This document shows, in pieces, positions 57,815 to 64,000 of a stretch of 64,000 nt of DNA; position 1 is the first letter of the stretch; each line of letters begins with the position of its first letter. The notes under the pieces are model-generated. The model was not told where the DNA came from. It did not search any database and saw only the letters and a program-made list of their open reading frames with translations. The stretch spans positions 14,260,001 through 14,324,000 of the forward strand of contig CAVNZM010000003.1 in assembly GCA_963693365.1 (NCBI GenBank), in the 5' to 3' direction. Origin of the DNA: Amoebidium appalachense (taxonomy: Eukaryota > Ichthyosporea). The translations under genes and the position numbers were made by a program.

Positions 57815-58229
57815 GCTGAAACCGGATAGACTTTGAACTGAATGCGATCGCTACGTTTTGTAGTTGGTGTATATATGCCAGAATAATAATTTATGACAGG
57901 TGCGGTTAAAGAGGGGACTGGGTTAACGTTACGGGACCGTAGGAATGAATGTGAAATGAGGTTTGGGGGGTTCAGTCGTGCGCATGGAATTGCTTGATTA
58001 GGGTGTTCGGGAACCATTGAGTTTTTGGTAGGGAGTGTGTGTGTATGTTACTGGTCACGATGAGGTGTTGGTGTTGTCCTGGTTTTCTTTTCTGTTTTGG
58101 TTGTTGGGCTTTTCTCCCCTCTTTTCTGTCTTTTGTTCATGTCCTTTTTTTGGGGAAGGTTGTGGACATAGGTGATTGAGGTTGCATGGCAGGTGTGTGA
58201 TGTTCCAGAATGTGCGTTAATCGATGGGG

Positions 58230-58237
58230 TATAAAAG
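58230..58237 (+). promoter_or_regulatory. TATA box of the gene at 58355
   Basis: TATAAAAG in GGGGTATAAAAGGG context, 125 bp before the ATG, which predicts transcription starting near 58260. Confidence 0.7.
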
Positions 58238-58354
58238 GGTGTGCGCAGTTTGTTATTGAAATCAGTTAGCAGTTACTCTTCCAATTCTTCTTCTTTTTTT
58301 TTTTTTTTCCCCTTCTTCTTTTTTATTTTTATTGTTTCCTGAGAGTTTTTGAAA

Positions 58355-59637
58355 ATGGTGAATGCCGTGGTGAGTATGGGTGGGAGGGTAGTGGGACACA
58401 ACAATACTACTATTTCCCTGGAACAAATTGTGGCAGTACCTGGTACTGGTTTCCGAGCGCAGGTGCAAACTTTTAAGGCAGAGGAAATGGAACAATGTCA
58501 AGTGGATACAAACGTTCTTGTGTTTTTTGAAGTGAAAAGATTTCTTCAAGCTGCTGGATATGTGGGAGAGATGGATGGCCGGATGATTGGGATTACAGGT
58601 TTCCTTCCCAGTGACTCAGAACTGCCGGAAGCTACAGTAAGTGTCTTTCCCTTTGCCCTTCCCTTCTTCCTGGGTTCCCTTATTCCTTGCCCGCCGGGAC
58701 CTGCTTTGCCTTTTGCTGGTTCTCTGGTGTTTTGACTCAGTGTCATGGCTTTTGCTGTTTAAATTGATTTTCTCTTTCCCCTCCCCAACCCCCCCTCCCC
58801 CCCTCCCCCCTCCCTCAGTCCCCTCAGTTGCCGGCTCCCCGCCCTTCCCTCCCGGCCCCCACCTCTCGCGGCCCTTCCCGGGCCCTGTTGTTCTTGTTTT
58901 TTTCACATCCGTCATACGTCGGTGGGTTGCTGTTTCCCTTTCTGTTTGATACGTAATTTGTGGTAGGGAGGGTTTCATAATTATTGGTTTTGGTAATGAG
59001 TTTACTTTTTGTTTACCTTTTGGCTGTTGTTTTCGAATTCCTTATCCCTCTCCTCTCCCGCGCCGCCCCCTGCCCTTGTCTCCCCGTCTCTCTCTCCCTC
59101 TTCCGTCTCCCCTCCCCCCCTCCCCCCCCCCCTCCCCTCCCTCCCTCCCCCCCCCCCCCCCCCCCCCCCCCGCGCTGTTCTCGAAATCTGTAAGTTCTAA
59201 TCTTTTTATGACAGGAGTATCGAGTGTCGATTTCTGCGACGGGGACAGTTGGCATCTTGCGGAAAACGGGAGACACGGAAAAGTCGCATGATTTCAAGTT
59301 GAACGTGCCCGTTTCCGGTGGGGCGACGGTTTACACTGTCAAGTTTGATGATAACGCAAGTTATCATAAACGCGATGCTGTGACACAAAAACCGTCTGAA
59401 AGTGGTCCATTGACGTTTGAAAATGGGAAACTTGTGTCGGTGCATGGACTACTTCAAAGTGATTCCAGTGGCCCTGTCATTCGCGCGGGCAGTATTACGC
59501 CAATTTATCCCCCCAAGGAAACTTCTCGGCCACAGGCATCAGCTGGAGGAGCTATGAAGCCAGCATATACCGGCACGCCAGCGTTTTTCAACCCGTATCT
59601 GAAAAAGAAGAAAGACTCGGAGAAACCTGAATGTTGA
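58355..59637 (+). CDS. Two-exon gene, unknown function
   Basis: Exon 1 58355-58636 (94 codons) ends E-A-T before GTAAGT. Exon 2 59215-59637 follows ATGACAG and begins E-Y-R-V-S-I. Both are phase 0, giving 234 residues. The first ATG (58355) is preceded by GAAA and a T-rich leader; a TATA box is at 58230. The body is rich in beta-strand-like alternation (TTISLEQIVAVPGTGFRAQVQTF; SISATGTVGIL; ATVYTVKFDD), suggesting a beta-barrel or sandwich. The C-terminus is Pro/Ala-rich and ends with FFNPYLKKKKDSEK. The 578-bp intron is C-rich. No family recognised. A gypsy retrotransposon LTR begins 69 bp after the stop. Confidence 0.75.
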
Positions 59638-59706
59638 GATTTTTCAAGTATAGCATTGGTTCTGGATGTTATTATGTAAAGTCTCTGAATTGTAATATAG
59701 GGTTAC

Positions 59707-60316
59707 TGTAAACAGTTGAACTAGTTGGGATAAGGCAGAGAACAACTGAATCAGAATAAAGACAGAGAACGGGTAGTAAGGCACACGCGGCCAGGTTACT
59801 ATTTAATGTGCTCGTTCAGAGTGATCCCCCGTACTGGGACGGCTTGTTTATATAGCCCCCAGGTTCCGGATCATCTGGATGGGTGGCATTGATGCCTTCG
59901 TGACTTCTGACCAGTCAGAAGAGTGCGGTCGTCTTTATGTGCACACAGTGCACCAATAACATGAAGCTAACTAAAAGGATAACTTTGTGGCAAATGATTG
60001 GTCAATACTTAAGCCCGTTTAGGTTTATGCAACTGGGTCTGATTTCCTTATTGGTTCCGTTCGTTTAGCTATAGATGTCGCCTGCGTAGTGGATGAGACT
60101 TGCATTCCTATCCTAGCGGTTCTCGAATTCTATTGGTTCATACTGACTGCACGGCCACTGCATATTGCCGGCGCCGCGGCTCAGTCGTGAGCCGCAGCCC
60201 GCGGCTGTCGCGTGTGATATTGATCTGATCATATGTACACAATATCTACGTGATCACTATGATATGTACAGTATATTCGTAATAGTAAACATGTACGGCG
60301 TGTACAGATGTTTACA
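59707..60316 (-). repeat. Gypsy 3' LTR (610 bp)
   Basis: Termini are an 8-bp inverted repeat, TGTAAACA at 59707 and TGTTTACA ending at 60316. In element sense the right edge is preceded by a polypurine tract. A hairpin GCGGCTCA...TGAGCCGC lies at 60176-60195. The flanking five bases on the left are GTTAC; the partner duplication is outside the window. Confidence 0.8.
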
Positions 60317-60328
60317 CTCCCCCCCTTC
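60317..60328 (-). other. Gypsy polypurine tract
   Basis: Element-sense GAAGGGGGGGAG directly next to the LTR start TGTAAACATC; it primes plus-strand DNA synthesis in this family. Confidence 0.7.
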
Positions 60329-60381
60329 TCGGGAGCCTGGTGGTATGGTCTGGAGACGGTAAACCACCAGGCTGAGGGAAG

Positions 60382-63300
60382 TTAGCGACGTCGGCGCTTC
60401 TTTCGTGCGGGCTGGCTGGCAGGGCCGGCCACCAAAGTACCTAGGTAGTCTGTGAGTGCTCCTGCGGCTGTGTCTTGCAGGCCGGAGTGAGGTTCCCAGG
60501 TGTCGTTCTTAGCCGTGTACCCTTTCCAACGAACTTTGTAAAGGGCTTGGGCAGTTGCCGAGTCGTACTTGTGGGCAATAATTTTTGCCACTTCGAAGGT
60601 GGGGGTGGGTGAATCTTGCGGACCAGAGTCGGCTGGCGTCATATCAACGTCGTCACGGGGAAAATACGGCTTCAAGTGACGTGCGTGTGCTCGAACGGTG
60701 TCCGTTGACCCAACCCGCTGAATTTCGTAAGACATGGGGGCGTCGGTAACGCGCCGCAGGACGCGATACGGACCTTCCCATTTAGGTCTGAGTGCCGTGG
60801 GTAGACTGTGGTCGGTGGTGGAGTCTGTGACTGCTTTCAACACCAGACCCTCGAGTTCTGTGGGTTCACGAGCATTTTTGTTAGCCGTGATTTTACTACG
60901 ACGGGCAGCTTCAGACATAATTCGTGTGACTGTTTGCCGGGCATACTGCACTCGTTGCAGTAGTTCTCGACGGTATTCCTCCGTCTCCATCCCACATGAA
61001 GCCGCAATTGGGGGGCGGGGGGGCTCGACCGGATCTCTGCCATAAAGCATGAAGAATGGCGTGTCCCCCAAGGAAGAGTGGTAGGCGGTGCGGTAGGAAA
61101 ACAGTACTTGCGGTAAGTAGTCAATCCATTCGTGGTGTTTATCCTGCACGAGAGTGGCAAGAATATTCTTAAGTGTGCGATTGAATCGCTCTACGGCACC
61201 ATTGGTCTGGGGGCTGCAGGGACTTGCAAAAATTCGTTTTGTAGCCAACACTCGACAGACATCTGTGACCAACATAGCTGCCAAATTCGCGCCGTTGTCT
61301 GATACTAAAAATTCCGGACGACCGTGACGGCAGTAGATGGAGTCTTCGAATGCCTTTGCCACATCTTCGGCTGTGGGTGTTTTGTGAAATAAAATCACTT
61401 CCGGCCAGCGAGTGAAGAGGTCGAGAAACACCAACAGGGAAACTCTGAGATCAGATTTCGTAGGCATCTCAGTAATGTCCATAGACACGTATTGAAAGAG
61501 ATAGGTGGGGATAAAACCATCGTGAATTCGTAGTTTCTTTTGCATTCGGGGTGTCTTCCGGTATTGACAGGCTTTGCATGTGGTTACCCACTGCACCGAG
61601 TCTTGCCATACACGTGGCCACCATGCTATCTGGGTAACACGGTGGAAGGTGCGTGCTGCGTCGAGGTGACCTGCGGTTGGGGCGTCGTGACATGCGGCCA
61701 AAACGAGGCGCACAAGCGTAGACGGCACCCAAATTCGTGGTTCCTTGCTGGGTTTGCGGGGGCCACGCTGTTCTAGGACCCACACATACACAAGGTCATT
61801 GTCTATGGTGCAGCGACTAGCTTCCATCGCGATTTCGTTGCCAAATAATTCGTAGCCCGGTGCTTTTTCCAGGTAGGCCCTGACTTTCGCAATGTGTTTA
61901 TCAGCCTTCTGTGCTGACACATACTGTTCATAGGTGGGCATTCGTCCATCCGCTTTTGGGGGAATAAATTCTGGCGGCGTGGTATTAGGTTTCGTGGGTT
62001 CAGCTGGGGGTGCCAGTGGGTGGGTGGCAGCTTGTGCCTGCGCTGTCGCTGCGGCGGAGCGTGTTACCGCAAACACCGTGGACGAGCCCGAGACTGTGCC
62101 GATCAGTGAGGGGTATGTCAGCTCAGTATCTTCGGGTCCTGGTTGCGCATTTTCTTTAGATGGCCGAGAGAGTCCATCAGCATTGCTGTGGTGTTTGCCC
62201 GCCCTGTGCTGAATTTCGTATGTGTATGCGGAAAGCGCCATTTGCCAGCCTGCAACAACAGGTTCCGGTGCATCGCCGGTAGACAGAATGCGCGTCAAGC
62301 TGGAGTGGTCGGTTCGTAACAAGAAAGGAGCCCCATAGGTGTAAGCGCGAAATGCTTTGCACACAGCCCAATACACACCTAAGGCTTCCCTTTTATTCGC
62401 CGCATAATTTCGTTCACTCTTAGAGAGTGTTCTGCTAGCATAAGCTATGGGTCGTTCTTTGCCGTCATCACCTACCTGCGAAATCACTGCGCCCAGAGCA
62501 TACTGTGAAGCATCTGAGTCAACAATAAAAGGTTTGGTGAAATCGGGGTGAGCAAGCACAGGTGCATTAATTAACGCATTCTTAAGGGTATCGTATGCTT
62601 TCTCCTGTTCCGTACCCCACACCCATGCAGCATTTTTCTGTGCTTTCTTTTTCGTGGCCAAAATAGCTGCAGAATCGGCGTGCAAATTTTTTGCTTCGTC
62701 TTTTCGTTGTTTTGCGCTGCCGTTGCGTTTGGCGGGTTTCGTAGAGGGGGGCATTTTTGCGTGAATTCGTTTTAGTAATTCTGAATCCTCCTTCGAGGTG
62801 CCCAGCATTCGCGTGAGTGGTTCAGCCGTATGGCTGAAATCGTCCACAAATATTCGATAATATGAAAATAACCCGAGGTCACTTCGTAGCTCAGATAAAT
62901 TTTGTGGGTAGCTTTTATTCTTTATTGCTGCCACTTTTTCTGGGTCTACCTTAATACCATCCGGGCATACGCGATGGCCTAAATAGCCAACTTCTTCCAT
63001 GAACAAAGAGCATTTTCTGCCTTTCAGTTTTAATCCTGCATCACAGAGCCGGGAAAAACATGAATCTAAATGCCCAAAATGTTCTTCGATAGTGGGTGAC
63101 ATAACTAATATATCATCGAGATATATGAGTACATGTGTCCACAGCATACCAGCGAATACACGGTTCATCATCCTTGAAAAGACAGCAGGCATGTTACTTA
63201 CTCCAAAAGGTGCGCGTGCGAATTGATACTGCCCCCAGGGGGTGGTAAATGCAAGTTTTTCTTTGTCGTTATCGGCTACTTTGACTTGGTGGTAACCACC

Positions 63301-64000
63301 GTTTAAATCAAGTGCGGAAAACACGCGGGCACCTCTGAGCATACCCAGAGCCATGTCAATTCGTGGTAAAGGGTAACCGTCTTTCTTCGTAATCAAGTTC
63401 AGCATTCTAAAATCAATGCAGACTCTTAAAGACCCGTCCTTTTTCGCCACCAACACCATCGGAGCGGAGTAAGGGCTGGACGCAGGCTCAATCACTCCAA
63501 ACTCTACCCAATTTTGAATTTGTTTGTGTAGGCTATCGCGAAGGTGATGTGGGATGTTATAGGGCCTGCGGTACTGTGGTATGGTGGTAGTTACTTCGAT
63601 CGACAGTTCGTCTAAGGTACTCAAACCAAAGTCGTTGTCGTGTGCAGAGAACACATGCTTCCATTTCTTAAGCAGTTTTCGTATCCGTTTCGCCAACGGT
63701 TTCCGTTGGTCTGGGGGAGTTCCAGGCATGTCGTATTCTTCTGGAGGTTTGACCCCAAAAGGCAAGTCGTCGTCTGTGGCGGCTTCCCCGTCGGAGGTAC
63801 ATTCGTGCGTACGCTTTCGTAAATTATTCGTATCCTCCAGTGCAGTGGTAGATGGTGCCCCATCTGCTGCTTCGATAGTAGGTGGCCCTACCTCTGGTTT
63901 TGTTCGTGCTGGATTACCAAAACCATTCATTTTCGTGGAACTGCGCTGTGTGGTGTTCTCTTTCGTACTCATATTCATAATTTTACTCCGTTCACACACC
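60382..64000 (-). CDS. Gypsy/chromovirus pol polyprotein, N-terminus outside window
   Basis: An open frame of at least 1205 codons runs off the window edge. Counting from 63999, RT is at ~110-340, with motif A FSALDLNGGY (D231) and YLDD 293-296. RNase H follows at ~490-600 (VDSDASQYALG). The integrase has an H-H-C-C finger (HDAPTAGHLD...CKACQYRK) and a core with D in YVSMDITEM, D in LVSDNGAN and E in GAVERFNRT. A chromodomain (YKVRWKGYTAKNDTWEP) lies at ~1130-1185, followed by a basic tail ending RKKRRRR. The frame is uninterrupted, so the element may be intact. An unusual ~60-residue Lys/Ala-rich insertion (MPPSTKPAKRNGSAKQRKDE...) separates RT from RNase H. The first Met in the window is probably not the true start. 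Confidence 0.95.
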   Translation of the reverse strand, partial: VCERSKIMNMSTKENTTQRSSTKMNGFGNPARTKPEVGPPTIEAADGAPSTTALEDTNNLRKRTHECTSDGEAATDDDLPFGVKPPEEYDMPGTPPDQRKPLAKRIRKLLKKWKHVFSAHDNDFGLSTLDELSIEVTTTIPQYRRPYNIPHHLRDSLHKQIQNWVEFGVIEPASSPYSAPMVLVAKKDGSLRVCIDFRMLNLITKKDGYPLPRIDMALGMLRGARVFSALDLNGGYHQVKVADNDKEKLAFTTPWGQYQFARAPFGVSNMPAVFSRMMNRVFAGMLWTHVLIYLDDILVMSPTIEEHFGHLDSCFSRLCDAGLKLKGRKCSLFMEEVGYLGHRVCPDGIKVDPEKVAAIKNKSYPQNLSELRSDLGLFSYYRIFVDDFSHTAEPLTRMLGTSKEDSELLKRIHAKMPPSTKPAKRNGSAKQRKDEAKNLHADSAAILATKKKAQKNAAWVWGTEQEKAYDTLKNALINAPVLAHPDFTKPFIVDSDASQYALGAVISQVGDDGKERPIAYASRTLSKSERNYAANKREALGVYWAVCKAFRAYTYGAPFLLRTDHSSLTRILSTGDAPEPVVAGWQMALSAYTYEIQHRAGKHHSNADGLSRPSKENAQPGPEDTELTYPSLIGTVSGSSTVFAVTRSAAATAQAQAATHPLAPPAEPTKPNTTPPEFIPPKADGRMPTYEQYVSAQKADKHIAKVRAYLEKAPGYELFGNEIAMEASRCTIDNDLVYVWVLEQRGPRKPSKEPRIWVPSTLVRLVLAACHDAPTAGHLDAARTFHRVTQIAWWPRVWQDSVQWVTTCKACQYRKTPRMQKKLRIHDGFIPTYLFQYVSMDITEMPTKSDLRVSLLVFLDLFTRWPEVILFHKTPTAEDVAKAFEDSIYCRHGRPEFLVSDNGANLAAMLVTDVCRVLATKRIFASPCSPQTNGAVERFNRTLKNILATLVQDKHHEWIDYLPQVLFSYRTAYHSSLGDTPFFMLYGRDPVEPPRPPIAASCGMETEEYRRELLQRVQYARQTVTRIMSEAARRSKITANKNAREPTELEGLVLKAVTDSTTDHSLPTALRPKWEGPYRVLRRVTDAPMSYEIQRVGSTDTVRAHARHLKPYFPRDDVDMTPADSGPQDSPTPTFEVAKIIAHKYDSATAQALYKVRWKGYTAKNDTWEPHSGLQDTAAGALTDYLGTLVAGPASQPARKKRRRR

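Larger units (their letters stand above)
59707..64000 (-). mobile_element. Ty3/gypsy chromovirus-type LTR retrotransposon, 3' part
   Basis: The 3' LTR (60316-59707) and pol gene are inside the window; gag, the 5' LTR and the primer site lie beyond 64000. Domain order RT, RNase H, integrase, chromodomain marks the chromovirus branch of Metaviridae. Confidence 0.95.

Overview
The window is eukaryotic nuclear DNA. It has genes split by GT-AG introns of about 0.4 to 1.7 kb, TATA boxes, a chromodomain Ty3/gypsy retrotransposon, several Ty1/copia retrotransposons and very dense microsatellites and homopolymers: (GT)n, (GA)n, and G or C runs up to about 45 nt. No bacterial operon structure is visible. 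The lineage cannot be fixed from the sequence; a protist or other lower eukaryote with transposon- and microsatellite-rich introns fits.

Region 1 (1-21025) is a copia complex. On the minus strand there is an internal fragment (1-528), a truncated LTR (529-1344), an internal region with gag-pol (1345-6603) and an LTR (6604-7520). A host-like coding fragment abuts it (7521-8253). After a short spacer, a minus-strand tail fragment (8996-9477) is fused to a plus-strand array in which neighbouring elements share LTRs: LTR, full internal region, truncated LTR, tail, LTR, a non-autonomous internal region, LTR. The LTRs begin TGTTGGAATA and end ACAACA, and are followed by GGTTATGGGCCCA. That is the initiator-tRNA anticodon-loop (half-tRNA) primer site of the classical copia group. 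Both long gag-pol copies are broken by frameshifts or stops.

Region 2 (21026-29330) starts with about 2.6 kb of (GT)n and poly-G. It continues with minus-strand remnants of a Polinton/Maverick-like element or a related protein-primed replicon: a broken family-B DNA polymerase (25249-28898) and an unrecognised broken ORF (24153-24766). Direct repeats and a CRE-type palindrome lie at the upstream edge.

Region 3 (29331-39401) holds a two-exon gene of unknown function (30359-31558) flanked by perfect 26-bp inverted repeats. It also holds an AC-rich decayed ORF (33662-34188) and a clear methylthioribulose-1-phosphate dehydratase gene (APIP/MDE1, methionine salvage; exons 35445-35989 and 37419-37680). 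Decayed tandem copies of the last coding segment trail this gene.

Region 4 (39402-47206, minus) is a seven-exon METTL21-like protein methyltransferase gene that can be assembled with consistent splice phases. Its introns carry a new-looking dispersed repeat ending in a poly-C tail.

Region 5 (49267-54158, minus) is a spliced gene for a secreted, mucin-like, single-pass membrane protein. It has two Cys-rich modules, a very long Thr/Lys-Pro tract and a C-terminal membrane helix.

Region 6 (57461-64000) has a possible small minus-strand gene, a divergent two-exon gene (58355-59637) with a TATA box, and just downstream a Ty3/gypsy chromovirus (3' LTR 59707-60316, pol 60382 to the window edge).

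The cellular genes do not form a common pathway. The strongest themes are retroelement rearrangement and repeat-driven remodelling of introns and gene ends.
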